Shown: positions 1 through 9,039, counted from the stretch's first letter. The stretch is DNA of 40,636 nucleotides from an uncultured Acidobacteriota bacterium (GCA_902826065.1 CADEDM010000023.1:1-40636); one strand, 5' to 3'. Program-made: numbers and translations. The notes: generated by a model not told the origin, from the letters alone.

Positions 1-3
1 GCC

Positions 4-915
4 GTGGAACCCGCCGAGACGCGCGCCCACGAGGTCGAGCTCCGCCGGTTGCGTCACCGCTCGCGCGAGCGCGAGCGGGCCGGTGGCCTCGCGGCCGTGT
101 GGCGCCGGTTGATGCCATGGGTGACGTGGCGGCCCGAGTCACCCGATCCGCGCGTGCTGGGCGGCGCCGCCGTCGTCATCGCGGCGCTGGTCGCGATGGT
201 GTGGCGCAGCGACGCCCCGCCGGCCACGGCTGCGGATCGGCGCACGGTGACCCCGCGTGCGGTCGTGACCTCCCCGGATCGCGTGGAGACGGCGGCCAGC
301 GCGGCGGCCGCGCCGGCCGCTCGCGACGCGGCGACGGCCACGCCCGCCACGGCGCTCCCACCGGCGTTGGCACCGCCCCCGGCGACGTCGACGCTGTCGC
401 GTCCTGTCAGTCCGACGCGTCCGAGTGAGACGCCCACCCCTGTGGCGCCATCGCCTCCCCCCGCGGCCTCGCGCCCCGAGGTCGCGCCGGCGTCGGGAAC
501 CATCGTCGCGCCGCCGCCGTCCGCGTCCGCCAGTCCGGCGCCAGCCATCGAATCGCGCCGCCCGTCCGACACGGCCTCGAGCGCACCAGCGCCTCGGCCG
601 GCCGGCGGCCGCGCCACGCTCTACTCGGCCACGGACGCCAGCGTGACGCCGCCGGTGATGCGGCGTCAGCAATTGCCGTCGAACCTGCTCGAACCCACGG
701 CGGACGTGCCGGAAGACTGGCCGTTCCTCGAGATCGTCGTCGACGAACGCGGCGCCGTGGAAGCCGTGCGATTGCGGGCGAGGTCAGTGGCGCCAGGCCA
801 GACGATGTACCGGCACCGCATGCTGCTGGCCGCAGCGAAAGCATGGCAGTTCGAGCCGGCCACCAAGGACGGCCAGCCGGTGCGCTACCTGATGCGCGTG
901 CCGCTCGAGCCCTGA
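4..915 (+). CDS. TonB-like envelope protein, possibly 5'-partial
   Basis: Looks like a TonB-family energy-transducing or periplasm-spanning protein. A charged, Arg-rich cytoplasmic N-terminus (residues 1-50) precedes one membrane helix (about 51-67), a long Pro/Ala/Ser/Thr-rich spacer (about 70-205), and a C-terminal domain (about 205-303) ending in a TonB-like pattern: a V-DERGAVEAVRL strand, an AAAKAWQFEPATKDGQPV segment, then a final strand. That TonB_C pattern is typical of proteins that contact outer-membrane receptors. The GTG at position 4 is the first start visible, but the codon before it is open, so the true start may lie outside the window. A 45-50 residue basic cytoplasmic tail is longer than in classic TonB. 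Its stop overlaps the next start (TGATG). TonB-like architecture is seen; the partner is unknown. Confidence 0.65.
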   Translation: MEPAETRAHEVELRRLRHRSRERERAGGLAAVWRRLMPWVTWRPESPDPRVLGGAAVVIAALVAMVWRSDAPPATAADRRTVTPRAVVTSPDRVETAASAAAAPAARDAATATPATALPPALAPPPATSTLSRPVSPTRPSETPTPVAPSPPPAASRPEVAPASGTIVAPPPSASASPAPAIESRRPSDTASSAPAPRPAGGRATLYSATDASVTPPVMRRQQLPSNLLEPTADVPEDWPFLEIVVDERGAVEAVRLRARSVAPGQTMYRHRMLLAAAKAWQFEPATKDGQPVRYLMRVPLEP

Positions 916-1343
916 TGGCGGCACGGCCGCACTTCCTCGACGCCGTCGTCGCCTCGACCGCCCCGTTCACGCTGCGCCTGCGTCGCACCGGCGCGCCCCT
1001 GGCGCGGGCGCGGTTGGCGGGCTCGAGTACGGCCCGGCGTCGCGGCCTGCTGGGGCGGGAGGCCCTCGACACCGACGAAGGCCTCGTGATCGCGCCGACC
1101 CAGGGCATCCACACCTTCGGCATGCGCTTCGCGCTCGACGTCGTCTTCGTGGATCGCGCCGGCGTCGTCGTCCGGCTCGCGGCCGCCGTGCCGCCGCGGC
1201 GGATCCGCCTCGCCTGGAGGGCCTTTGCGGCTATCGAGATCGGCGCCGGCCGCGCCGCCGCCGCCGGTGTGGTTCCCGGGGACCGGCTGGACGCCGCCCC
1301 GCTCCCGCCCGACGCGCCCGGTTTCGGGCCGGCCGAAGTCTAG
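915..1343 (+). CDS. DUF192 family protein
   Basis: A 142-residue protein of the DUF192 family. Characteristic segments are visible: ARARLAGSSTARRRGLLGRE, then GLVIAPTQGIHTFGMRF, then LDVVFVDRAGVVV, matching the family core RxxGLMxR...WLxPxxxIHTFGMRFPIDVVFLD. The molecular role of the family is not established; it is often found next to secretion or pilus genes. The ATG at 915 overlaps the upstream stop by one base, so it is translationally coupled to the TonB-like gene. No convincing signal peptide is seen. It directly precedes the Tad locus but is separated from it by about 250 bp. Confidence 0.8.
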   Translation: MAARPHFLDAVVASTAPFTLRLRRTGAPLARARLAGSSTARRRGLLGREALDTDEGLVIAPTQGIHTFGMRFALDVVFVDRAGVVVRLAAAVPPRRIRLAWRAFAAIEIGAGRAAAAGVVPGDRLDAAPLPPDAPGFGPAEV

Positions 1344-1590
1344 CCCTCAGAGGACTTTTTTCCAGCCCTGCCACACTGTTGAGGTCCGTGTGCCGAATCG
1401 TGAATGACCGCCTCTCGATAGAGCGATAATGCGGTCCACGGCAGCTGCAGCCGATGCCGCTAACCTTCAGCGGCACGGGAAGTTCGCAAGTTGTGAGCGT
1501 GACCGCAGCGTCAGGAGGACCGCACGTGTGCAATCGGGACACCGTCGGTCGGAAGTCCGTAGTTTTCACCCGATTTTCTGGAGTGGTGAC
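1344..1590 (+). promoter_or_regulatory. Tad/Flp locus leader and probable promoter region
   Basis: A 247-bp non-coding stretch, the only sizeable gap before the Tad genes, so the locus promoter should lie here. A GATAAT hexamer at 1425-1430 resembles a -10 box, but no good -35 sits 16-18 bp upstream. A small hairpin (GCCGCT at 1456-1461 pairing with AGCGGC at 1469-1474) follows in the putative leader. A run of six T at 1356-1361 lies just after the DUF192 stop, but no stem sits directly in front of it, so I do not call a terminator. No known riboswitch is recognised. Confidence 0.35.
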
Positions 1591-1770
1591 ATGACCAACC
1601 TGCTTCGCCGTCTCGTGCGCGATGAGTCCGGCCAGGACATCATCGAGTACGCCCTGCTCGCCGCCGGCATCTCGGTGTTGATCATCCCGATCGCGAACCT
1701 GATTGGGCCGGCGCTGACGCGGGCCTACCAGACGATCAACAGCCAAGTCGGCCTCATCCCGGGCTCATAG
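1591..1770 (+). CDS. flp: Flp-type pilin (major pilin candidate)
   Basis: A 59-residue Flp/Fap prepilin, the structural subunit of a type IVc (Tad) pilus. The leader MTNLLRRLVRDESG ends in Gly14, followed by QDIIEYALL, which carries the conserved Glu at +5 and Tyr at +6 of the class III cleavage motif. A hydrophobic helix follows (about 20-42). Cleavage after Gly14 by the neighbouring prepilin peptidase is expected. The start at 1591 is chosen over an upstream in-frame ATG (1429) because GGAG at 1580-1583 is well spaced and the leader then has normal length. It is the first gene of the locus and lies 12 bp before a second pilin. Confidence 0.93.
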   Translation: MTNLLRRLVRDESGQDIIEYALLAAGISVLIIPIANLIGPALTRAYQTINSQVGLIPGS

Positions 1771-1782
1771 CCTCGTTCCTCG

Positions 1783-2010
1783 ATGCTAGTGACGAACGCG
1801 TGGCCGGCGATCGTTCGGGCGATCGCCACGCTCGTCGACGACGAACGCGGCCAGGATCTGATCGAGTACGCGCTGCTCACCTCGGCGGTGGGCGTCGCGG
1901 GCATCGCGACCTGGCCGATGATCGCCACCTCGATCGCCACGGCCTATCGCGCCCTCGACCAGAACACGCAGTCGCTCTGGCAGCCGCCGCCACCGGGCGG
2001 CGGGTCATGA
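1783..2010 (+). CDS. flp: Second Flp-type pilin with proline/glycine tail
   Basis: A second Flp prepilin of 75 residues. The cleavage motif is ERG followed by QDLIEYALL (Gly23/Gln24, Glu28 at +5, Tyr29 at +6), then a hydrophobic helix (about 29-57). It differs from the first pilin in a longer N-terminal leader and a C-terminal tail ending WQPPPPGGGS, unusual for Flp, which may give a distinct surface or tip role (inference). Its TGA overlaps the ATG of the peptidase gene (ATGA at 2007-2010), so the two are coupled. Confidence 0.9.
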   Translation: MLVTNAWPAIVRAIATLVDDERGQDLIEYALLTSAVGVAGIATWPMIATSIATAYRALDQNTQSLWQPPPPGGGS

Positions 2011-2519
2011 CCGTGTTCGACGCGGGTGCCGTCGTGCTCGCCACGGCCGCGTGCGTGACCGACATCAGCGCCGCGCGCATCCCGAATACCGTGACGCTGA
2101 CTGGCGTCATCGCCGGACTGGTGGCGCACGGCGCGTTGCCGCAGGGTCTGGGACTCGCCGCCAGTGCCTCCGGCGCGGTGGCTGGCCTTGCGGTGTTCCT
2201 CCCGTTTTTTGCGCTTGGAGGAATGGGAGGCGGCGACGTGAAGCTGATGGCAGCGCTCGGGGCGTGGCTGGGATGGCCGGCCATCCTCGCAACCGCGCTG
2301 GCGGTGGCCATCGCCGGCGGCGTGCTGGCGCTGATCGTGGCGCTGTCGCGCGGTTATCTCGGACAGGCGTTCGGCAACGTGTGGCGCCTGCTGCGGTTCT
2401 GGAGCGTCGCGGGCGTGCGACCGGAGCCGTCGCTCACCCTCGAACACGGACGCGGGCCGCGCCTGCCGTACGCGGTACCGATCCTGCTGGGTCTGCTGGT
2501 GACGCTATGGCGCCGATGA
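2007..2519 (+). CDS. cpaA: Prepilin peptidase, A24 family (CpaA/TadV)
   Basis: An aspartic membrane peptidase that removes the leader of Flp pilins and TadE-like pseudopilins at the inner membrane. The 170-residue length fits the short CpaA/TadV form, which lacks the methyltransferase domain of PilD. Both catalytic aspartates are visible: Asp19 in TDISAARIPN and Asp77 in the GGGDVKLM motif. Four to six hydrophobic segments are present. Its start overlaps the upstream pilin stop by four bases, and its stop lies within the start region of the TadE gene, a tight coupling of peptidase with its substrates. Confidence 0.93.
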   Translation: MTVFDAGAVVLATAACVTDISAARIPNTVTLTGVIAGLVAHGALPQGLGLAASASGAVAGLAVFLPFFALGGMGGGDVKLMAALGAWLGWPAILATALAVAIAGGVLALIVALSRGYLGQAFGNVWRLLRFWSVAGVRPEPSLTLEHGRGPRLPYAVPILLGLLVTLWRR

Positions 2520-2953
2520 CGATCGCCGCGCGATGGAAGAGCGAACGGGGCGCCGAGCTGATCGAGATGGCGGTCGCGCTGCCCCTGCTGCTGCTGATCG
2601 TGATGGGCGTCGTCGACTTCGGCTTCCTGTTCCAACGCTATCTGGTGCTGACGAACGCCGCGATCGAGGGGGCTCGTGTGGGCGTGCTGCCGGGCTATTC
2701 GCTCGGCGACGCGCAGAGCCGCGCCGTCGCCTACGCGCAAGCCGGTGGCGTTCCCGGTGTCGTCAACGCCGCGGCCACCGCGATCTCCCTTCCCGGCGGG
2801 GGCGGCAGCGGCTCGTGGCCCGGGATGCGCGTCGTCGTGACGCACACCTACCAGTATCAGTACATCGGCCCGATCGCCGGGCTGTTCGGTGGTTCCTTCA
2901 GTTCCGTCACGCTGACCGCGCAGTCCACCGTGCGACGGCAGCTGGGCTCGTAA
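2507..2953 (+). CDS. tadE: TadE-like pseudopilin
   Basis: A 148-residue minor pilin of the TadE family. The N-terminal motif ERG followed by AELIEMAVALPLLLL has Glu at +5 after the expected cleavage at Gly15, then a hydrophobic helix (about 21-42) and the DFGFLFQRY... segment typical of TadE. The remainder is periplasmic and includes a GGGGSG loop. Two starts are possible: ATG at 2507 or ATG at 2516; the latter overlaps the upstream TGA and would be translationally coupled. No separate TadF-like gene follows; the second TadE/F-type partner appears to be the TadG-like protein at 5266. Confidence 0.88.
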   Translation: MAPMTIAARWKSERGAELIEMAVALPLLLLIVMGVVDFGFLFQRYLVLTNAAIEGARVGVLPGYSLGDAQSRAVAYAQAGGVPGVVNAAATAISLPGGGGSGSWPGMRVVVTHTYQYQYIGPIAGLFGGSFSSVTLTAQSTVRRQLGS

Positions 2954-2978
2954 GTTCCGCGCCGAGGCACCCGCCAAC

Positions 2979-3836
2979 ATGTCGCGCAGTACCCGCACCC
3001 TTCTCGTATTCGCGTTGTCGCTGGTCGTCGCCGGCGCCTTCAGCGCCCTCGTCTTCCAGGCCGCCCGCCGCGCGCCGTCCTCGGCCGAGCCGACGACGAC
3101 ACCGGTCGCCGTCGCGACCCGCGCCCTGCCCATCGGCGCGAAAATCTCGGCGGGCGACGTCAAGCTCGTGGAATGGCCGCTGTCCAGTCCGATCGCGGGC
3201 GCCGTCACGTCGATCGACGCCGCGGTGAACCGCGGCCTGCTCGCCGCGGTCGTCGCCAACGAGCCGCTCACCTCGACGAAGCTCGCCGCGCTGGGCGCCG
3301 GCGCTGGCCTGCCGCCGATGATCACCGAGGGCATGCGGGCGATCTCGGTGAAGGTCGACGAAGTCGTCGGCGTGGCCGGCTTCGCCGTGCCGGGTGCGCA
3401 TGTCGACGTCGTCGTCAGCATCACCCAACGCGAGCAGAGCGTGGCCCGCGTCGTCGTCAGCAACGTCGAAGTGCTGGCCTCGGGCACCCGCACCGAGCAG
3501 GCGCGTGCGGATGCGACGTCGTCCGCGGATTCGGTCGTGACGCTGCTGGTCTCGCCGCCTGACGCCGAGCGCATCTCGCTGGCGTCGTCGGTGGGCCGCA
3601 TCACGCTGACCCTGCGCAATCCCCTCGACACCTCGGTGACCGACACCCGCGGCACGCCGGTGGCAGCGCTGCTCGGCGCGCCCGAACCGCCGCCGGCGGC
3701 GGCGCCGTCGCGCGCGCCGGTCCGGGTGGTGCGAGCGCCCGAGCCGGCGCCGGTCGTGGCTCCGCTTCCCCCGCCACCGCCATACACGGTCGAGACCATC
3801 CGCGCGGCCAAGCGCACGGCGGAGGTGGTCAAGTGA
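2979..3836 (+). CDS. cpaB: Flp pilus assembly protein CpaB/RcpC
   Basis: A periplasmic Tad component that works with the secretin, anchored by an N-terminal helix (about 8-28). A SAF-like domain is visible at about 43-105 (VAVATRALPIGAKISAGDVK...), followed by the RcpC/CpaB region with MRAISVKVDEVVGVAGFAVP and VDVVVS, the family hallmark. The last 60 residues are Pro/Ala-rich (about 222-262), then a short charged tail. At 285 residues it is of normal length. The GTG of the secretin gene overlaps its TGA (GTGA, 3833-3836). Confidence 0.92.
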   Translation: MSRSTRTLLVFALSLVVAGAFSALVFQAARRAPSSAEPTTTPVAVATRALPIGAKISAGDVKLVEWPLSSPIAGAVTSIDAAVNRGLLAAVVANEPLTSTKLAALGAGAGLPPMITEGMRAISVKVDEVVGVAGFAVPGAHVDVVVSITQREQSVARVVVSNVEVLASGTRTEQARADATSSADSVVTLLVSPPDAERISLASSVGRITLTLRNPLDTSVTDTRGTPVAALLGAPEPPPAAAPSRAPVRVVRAPEPAPVVAPLPPPPPYTVETIRAAKRTAEVVK

Positions 3837-5266
3837 ACCGCATCACCGTACGGGGTGCGGCGCTGGTCGGCGCCGTGGTGCTGGGGCTGGCGCCGCTCGG
3901 CGCGCAGACCGCGCCGCCCGGCGTCGTGCCGAACGAGATCCCCCAGCGGGTGCTGCTCACCGCCGGCCGTTCGACGGTGCTCACGACCGATTTCGACATC
4001 ACCCGCCTGGCGGTGACGAACCCCGCCGTCGCCGACGCGGTCGTGGTGAAGCCGCGCGAGGTGCTGGTCGACGGCAAGGGCTCGGGGACGGTGAGCCTGA
4101 TCGTGTGGGGCACCAGCGAGCGCAAGCACTACGACATCGTGGTCGACCCCGGCGTCACCAACCTGCAACAGAACTTCATGGCGCTCTTCCCCACCGAGGA
4201 CATCAACGTCGCCGTGACCGACGACGCCGTGATCCTGTCGGGCGCGGTGTCGAGCAACGACATCATGCTGCGCAGCGCCGAGCTCGCCCGCGCGGCGATG
4301 CCCAAGCACGCCGTGATCAACATGCTGCAGCTGCCCAGCGGCTCGCCCAGCAAGCAGGTGATGCTGCAGGTGCGCTTCGCCGAGGTCAACCGCAACGCGC
4401 TGCAGCAATCGGGCCTCACGCTCTTCTCGACGCGCGCCGACGCCACCGGCCGGGTCGGCACGCAGCAGTTCGCGGCGCCCGACTTCAACCGGCAGGGTGA
4501 CATCGACCTGCTGCAGTTCTCCGACTTCCTGAACATCTTCATGTTCAATCGCGACCAGGGCATCGGCGGCGTGTTGAAGGCGCTGCAGACACGCGGCTTC
4601 CTGCAGAGCCTGGCCGAGCCCAACCTGATCGCCTACAACGGCGAGGAGGCCAGCTTCCTCGCCGGCGGCGAAATCCCGATTCCGCTCGTCACGGGACTCG
4701 GTCAGGTCAACGTCCAGTACAAGGAGTTCGGCATCCGCCTCACGTTCCGCCCGACCATTGCCGGCGACGTGATCCGGTTGAAGCTCAAGCCCGAGGTCAG
4801 CACGCTCGACTTCACCAACGGCATCGTGCTCCAGGGCTTCCGCATTCCGGCGCTCAACACGCGGCGCGCCGAGACCGACGTGGAACTGCGCGACGGGCAG
4901 TCGTTCGCCATCGCCGGACTGCTCAACAACCTCACGCAGACGGATCGGCAGTCGGTGCCGCTCCTCAGCCGCCTGCCGATCATCGGCACGCTGTTCAAGA
5001 GCCGTTCGCTGCGCGCCGATCAGACCGAGCTCATGGTGCTGGTCACGCCGCGCCTCGTACGCGCGCTCGACCCCGACGAAGTGCCGGCGATGCCGGTGCG
5101 GCCAGGCGCCTTCCTGAATCCGTCCGACGACGAGAACAAGAGCGTGCCCGGCACCGAGCCCGACGAGACGACGACACCGGGGCTCGGCCCCACGCCGCCG
5201 CGACGACCGCCGCCGCCGGGCACGGTGAAGCCGCCCCGACCGCCAGGAGGCGGACCACCCCGCTGA
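3833..5266 (+). CDS. cpaC: Tad pilus secretin CpaC/RcpA
   Basis: The outer-membrane channel through which the Flp pilus leaves. After a signal peptide (about 1-24) come the pilus-type N-domain (about 40-115, with DITRLAVTNPAVADAVVV and a GSGTVSLIVWG strand), a BON domain (about 118-163, INVAVTDDAVILSGAVSS), and the secretin domain (about 170-410), which ends in the hallmark VPLLSRLPIIGTLFKS followed by ELMVLVTPRLV. The last 40 residues are rich in Pro and Gly. Start is GTG, coupled to cpaB; the stop overlaps the ATG of the next gene by one base (TGATG). Confidence 0.95.
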   Translation: MNRITVRGAALVGAVVLGLAPLGAQTAPPGVVPNEIPQRVLLTAGRSTVLTTDFDITRLAVTNPAVADAVVVKPREVLVDGKGSGTVSLIVWGTSERKHYDIVVDPGVTNLQQNFMALFPTEDINVAVTDDAVILSGAVSSNDIMLRSAELARAAMPKHAVINMLQLPSGSPSKQVMLQVRFAEVNRNALQQSGLTLFSTRADATGRVGTQQFAAPDFNRQGDIDLLQFSDFLNIFMFNRDQGIGGVLKALQTRGFLQSLAEPNLIAYNGEEASFLAGGEIPIPLVTGLGQVNVQYKEFGIRLTFRPTIAGDVIRLKLKPEVSTLDFTNGIVLQGFRIPALNTRRAETDVELRDGQSFAIAGLLNNLTQTDRQSVPLLSRLPIIGTLFKSRSLRADQTELMVLVTPRLVRALDPDEVPAMPVRPGAFLNPSDDENKSVPGTEPDETTTPGLGPTPPRRPPPPGTVKPPRPPGGGPPR

Positions 5267-6540
5267 TGTCCGCTCCGGCCGCATCCCCCCAGAGTGCCGG
5301 CCCGCGCCACCGCGGGAGGGGTGTGCCCGCGCGGCAGTGTGAGCGCGGCGCGATTCTGGTGCAGACCGCAGTGATGCTGGTTGGCCTCACGGCACTCAGC
5401 GCGTTCGTCGTTGACTATGGCGTGCTGTGGACGGCCCGCCGTCAGGCGCAGAACGCGGCCGACGCGGCGGCGATGGCGGCCGCGATGTCCCTGGCGTTCG
5501 ACGTCCCGGGCGATCAGGCGCGGGCGCGCACCAATGCCGCCACCGCCGTGGCCAACAACCCGGTGTGGGGCGCGGTCGTGCCCCTGGGGCCCGGCGACGT
5601 GACCTTCCCGGGCTGCCCGGCCGGGTCGATCGGCAGCGGCACGTGCGTGCGGGTCCAGGTGCAGCGCACCGCCGCCAACAACGCCGCGCTGCCGACGATC
5701 TTCGGGCCGCTGGTGGGTGTCAACGAGCAGGGCGTGCGGGCCACGGCCACGGCGCAGGTGCTCTACGGCGACGCGACCGACTGCGTGAAACCGCTGGCCC
5801 TGCCCGATCGGTGGGACGAGCTGCGCAACAACGTCGGGCCACCGACCTGGGAGATGAACGACACCTTCGAGCGCTACGCGCCGAATGGCACGCTGTTGTC
5901 GCCGCCGGTCGACTTCTACCAGCCGCCGACACCATTCCCAGGCCCGAACGGCACCGGCTTCTCGCGTGATGTCCACTACGCGCGGCAGTTCGAGATGCAC
6001 CCCTCGCCGAACCCGCTGGTCGACCTCGCCGGCGGCGAGCGCCTCGTCCCGCTGCAGATCGATGGCCCCGGGCCGGGCGCGTTCCTGAACACCTTCACGT
6101 CGTGCTCTCCGCGCGTGGTACGGCCCGGCGATCGCTTCGACGTCGAGTTGTCCAACGTCAACGGCGAGACCGGAGAGGCGCTCAGCGAGCTGATCGGCCG
6201 CGACCCCGGCGCGACGTGGAACACGTCGCTCTACGGCGGCCGCGGCGGCGTGTCCGGCGGGTGCATGGCCTCGGGCGCATGCTGCGCCTCCGGCACCTGC
6301 ACCGGGCTGAGTCCGCGCATCGTCGCCATGCCCGTCTACAATCCCGATCTCTGGGATCAGAACCCGCCGGACCGCGCCACCGCCGTCGTGACGCGGATTG
6401 TCGGGTTCTTCATCGAGCGCTACTCGCCGGCCAACAACGAGGTCATCGGCCGGTTGATGGTCTATCCGGCGCTGCCGCGAAGCTCGATGACGGCCAGTCC
6501 GTCGTCGTCGTTCGTGTCGAGCGTCACGCTGGTCAGGTAA
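5266..6540 (+). CDS. tadG: TadG-like protein with pilin-like N-terminus
   Basis: A 424-residue protein of the TadG/TadE-like class. The N-terminus has ERG followed by AILVQTAVMLVGL and one membrane helix (about 29-50), then DYGVLWTARRQAQNAADAAA, the typical TadG segment. The large extracytoplasmic part carries several Cys, including a Cys cluster around residues 330-346 (CMASGACCASGTC), which suggests disulfides. The pilin-like site has Gln at +5 instead of Glu, so processing by CpaA is uncertain. TadG proteins are thought to help anchor or cap the pilus. It sits between the secretin and the CpaE gene, as in other Tad loci. Confidence 0.85.
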   Translation: MSAPAASPQSAGPRHRGRGVPARQCERGAILVQTAVMLVGLTALSAFVVDYGVLWTARRQAQNAADAAAMAAAMSLAFDVPGDQARARTNAATAVANNPVWGAVVPLGPGDVTFPGCPAGSIGSGTCVRVQVQRTAANNAALPTIFGPLVGVNEQGVRATATAQVLYGDATDCVKPLALPDRWDELRNNVGPPTWEMNDTFERYAPNGTLLSPPVDFYQPPTPFPGPNGTGFSRDVHYARQFEMHPSPNPLVDLAGGERLVPLQIDGPGPGAFLNTFTSCSPRVVRPGDRFDVELSNVNGETGEALSELIGRDPGATWNTSLYGGRGGVSGGCMASGACCASGTCTGLSPRIVAMPVYNPDLWDQNPPDRATAVVTRIVGFFIERYSPANNEVIGRLMVYPALPRSSMTASPSSSFVSSVTLVR

Positions 6541-6546
6541 CTCCCC

Positions 6547-7692
6547 GTGCAGCCTACCGTCACACTCCTCGGCGCCATCGAACGCGATCTCGCCGGCGCC
6601 ATGCGCGATCGCGGCTTCATCGTGAGCGACAGCGACCTCAACGTCGCCATCGCCAGCCACGTCGCCGGCACCAAGGGCCCGGACGTCTTCGTCATCGACA
6701 TCCGCGCGCTGTCGGCGTTGCCGCGCGAGATCGTCAGCCTGCGGCGCCACTTCCCGCAGTCGGGCATCGTCATCATCGCCAAGGCGCTCGATCCCACCTC
6801 GATGCTCGACGCGATGCGGATGGGCGTCAGCGAGTGGGTCGCCGAACCGGTCGTGCTCGACGACCTCGAGACCGCAATCCGGCGGATGGCCCGCCCCACG
6901 CTGGGCGCGGTGGCCGGCCGCGCCATCGCGGTGCTCGGCGGCAAGGGCGGCGTCGGCTGCACCACCGTGGCGGTGAACCTGGCGACGGCGCTCCATCGCG
7001 CCACGCGTGAAGCGACGCTGTTCGTCGACCTGCATACGGCCCACGGCGACGCCTCGGTGTTCCTGGGCGTCGAACCGCGCTTCTCGGTGCTCGACGCGCT
7101 CGAGAACATCCACCGGCTCGACGCGAGCTACATGAAGGGCCTGGTCACGCCGACGAAGGCCGGCATCGACCTGCTGGCGGCGGCCAACCGCCCGCAGCAC
7201 GGCGCCATCGACGCCTTGCGCGTGCGCGCGCTGATCGAGTTCGTCACGACCACGTATCCGTGGGTGGTGCTCGACTGCGCCCGCACCGACGGCACCCTGA
7301 TGGACGCCCTCGATGCCACCACCACCGTGCTCGTCGTCGCGAACCAGGAGCTGGCGACCCTGCGCAGCGCCAGCCGGCTCGCCGCGAGCACGCGGCAGCG
7401 CTGTGGCGTGCAGCGGGTGAAGCTGGCGATCAACCGCTACGACACCGAATCGGAGATCGGCCGCAAGGACGTGGAGCGCGTGATGGGCGGCGCCATCGCC
7501 TACACGTTCCCCAGCGACTACCGGGCCTCGGTGGCGGCGATCAACAAGGGGGAGCCCCTGATCCTCCAGGACCACTCGCGGCTGGCGGGCGCCTTCGAAG
7601 ACGTGGCGCGCGACATCGCGGGTCTGGGGCCGGCCTCGCGCGACGCGGCGCGCAGTGGCGGCTTCTTCGCGCGGCTCGGGGGCCGCCGCTGA
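6547..7692 (+). CDS. cpaE: CpaE/TadZ: receiver-like plus MinD-like ATPase
   Basis: Localisation ATPase of the Tad machine. Residues 1-115 form a receiver-like domain: VFVIDIRAL places an Asp (51) near the phospho-acceptor position, but the usual acidic pair at the N-terminus is missing. Residues about 125-370 form a ParA/MinD-type ATPase with a deviant Walker [11 protein letters not shown] (131-140), and VVLDCAR as Walker B region. In TadZ proteins such domains place the secretion complex at the cell pole. Start is GTG at 6547, six bases after the tadG stop. The C-terminus ends in a short basic tail. Confidence 0.92.
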   Translation: MQPTVTLLGAIERDLAGAMRDRGFIVSDSDLNVAIASHVAGTKGPDVFVIDIRALSALPREIVSLRRHFPQSGIVIIAKALDPTSMLDAMRMGVSEWVAEPVVLDDLETAIRRMARPTLGAVAGRAIAVLGGKGGVGCTTVAVNLATALHRATREATLFVDLHTAHGDASVFLGVEPRFSVLDALENIHRLDASYMKGLVTPTKAGIDLLAAANRPQHGAIDALRVRALIEFVTTTYPWVVLDCARTDGTLMDALDATTTVLVVANQELATLRSASRLAASTRQRCGVQRVKLAINRYDTESEIGRKDVERVMGGAIAYTFPSDYRASVAAINKGEPLILQDHSRLAGAFEDVARDIAGLGPASRDAARSGGFFARLGGRR

Positions 7693-7706
7693 GCGGAGTA
7701 TCGACG

Positions 7707-9032
7707 ATGGCACTCAGAGCCGAACGGCCCGGCGCCGGCGTGGACGTCCGCCAGGCGCATTACCAGGAGACGAAGGAGCGCGTGCACCGCGCGCTGCTCA
7801 ACCGTCTGAACCTCGACCGGCTGACGCGCGTCGGCCGCGCCGAGGCGGAGCCCGAGATCCGCAGCCTCATCGTCTCGCTGCTCGACACCGAGACGCGCGC
7901 GGTGCCGCTGAGCCTGTTCGAGCGCGAAGCGCTGATCACCGACGTCCTCAACGAGCTGTTCGGTCTCGGCCCGCTCGAGACGCTGCTCGCCGATCCGTCG
8001 ATCTCGGACATCCTCGTCAATCGCTTCGACTCGGTCTACGTCGAGCGCGAGGGCCGCCTCGAGCCGTGCCCGCTCGTCTTCAAGGACAACCAGCACCTGC
8101 TGCGCATCATCGAGCGCATCGTCAGTTCGGTGGGCCGCCGCATCGACGAGTCGAGCCCGATGGTGGACGCCCGCCTCGCCGACGGCTCCCGCGTCAACGC
8201 CGTGATTCCGCCGCTGGCGCTCGACGGTCCCCTGCTCTCGATCCGCCGGTTCCGCACCGACCGCCTCGGCGCGCGCGACCTCGTGGATCGCACGACGCTG
8301 ACCGGCCCGATGATGGAGTTCCTGAGCGCCGCGGTGGCGGCCCGGCTCAACATCATCGTCTCGGGCGGCACCGGCGCCGGCAAGACCACGTTCCTCAACG
8401 CGCTGTCGAGTTTCATCTCGGAGCGCGAGCGCATCGTCACCATCGAGGACGCCGCCGAACTGATGCTCCGGCAGCGCCACGTGGTGCGTCTCGAGACCCG
8501 CCCGCCGAACATCGAGGGCAAGGGCGCCGTGCAGCAGCGACAGCTGGTCATCAACGCCCTGCGCATGCGGCCCGATCGCATCGTCGTCGGCGAGGTGCGC
8601 GGCGAGGAAGCCCTCGACATGCTGCAGGCCATGAATACCGGGCACGAGGGCAGCCTGACGACCATCCACGCCAACAGCCCGCGCGACGCGCTGTACCGGC
8701 TCGACACCATGGTGGCGATGGCCAACCTCAACATCCCCGAGAAGGCGATCCGCCAGCAGGTGGCGTCGGCCATCCATCTCGTGGTGCAGCTGTCGCGCTT
8801 CTCCGACGGCCACCGCCGGGTCACCGCCATCACGGAGATCACCGGCATGGAGCAGGGGGTGGTGACCATGCAGGACATCTTCCTGTTCGAGCGCCACGGC
8901 GTCACCGCCGACGGGCACGTCACCGGGATGTTCCGCGCGACCGGCATCCGGCCCAAGTGCGCCCAGGCGCTGTCGACGGCCGGCTTCATGATGGCCGCCG
9001 ACATGTTCGAGCACCGCGTCGCCATCGCCTGA
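7707..9032 (+). CDS. cpaF: Tad secretion ATPase CpaF/TadA
   Basis: Hexameric secretion ATPase that powers pilus assembly at the inner membrane. The 441 residues contain an N-terminal region ([20 protein letters not shown], typical of CpaF), the Walker [10 protein letters not shown] near residues 220-228, an Asp box region, Walker B-like [12 protein letters not shown] near 290, and the His box [14 protein letters not shown] near 311. The ATG at 7707 has GGAG at 7695-7698 with good spacing; the reading frame is open further upstream but without a sensible start. Followed after seven bases by tadB. Confidence 0.96.
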   Translation: MALRAERPGAGVDVRQAHYQETKERVHRALLNRLNLDRLTRVGRAEAEPEIRSLIVSLLDTETRAVPLSLFEREALITDVLNELFGLGPLETLLADPSISDILVNRFDSVYVEREGRLEPCPLVFKDNQHLLRIIERIVSSVGRRIDESSPMVDARLADGSRVNAVIPPLALDGPLLSIRRFRTDRLGARDLVDRTTLTGPMMEFLSAAVAARLNIIVSGGTGAGKTTFLNALSSFISERERIVTIEDAAELMLRQRHVVRLETRPPNIEGKGAVQQRQLVINALRMRPDRIVVGEVRGEEALDMLQAMNTGHEGSLTTIHANSPRDALYRLDTMVAMANLNIPEKAIRQQVASAIHLVVQLSRFSDGHRRVTAITEITGMEQGVVTMQDIFLFERHGVTADGHVTGMFRATGIRPKCAQALSTAGFMMAADMFEHRVAIA

Positions 9033-9039
9033 GGACGTC

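Noticed and set aside
1322-1361. Hairpin plus T-run at the end of the DUF192 gene as an intrinsic terminator
   Set aside because: The stem (TTCGG/CCGAA) is short, lies in the coding sequence, and is about 18 bp before the six T residues.
1344-1590. A c-di-GMP riboswitch in the leader of the pilin genes
   Set aside because: None of the conserved GEMM motifs could be found; only a small hairpin is visible.
2354-5284. A 976-codon open frame on the minus strand opposite tadE, cpaB and cpaC
   Set aside because: Its translation is Arg/His/Gly/Asp-rich low-complexity without domain patterns, while the plus strand encodes clear Tad proteins; a high-GC shadow frame.
5020-7713. An 897-codon minus-strand open frame opposite tadG and cpaE
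   Set aside because: Same reason: no recognisable motif, composition of an antisense shadow.
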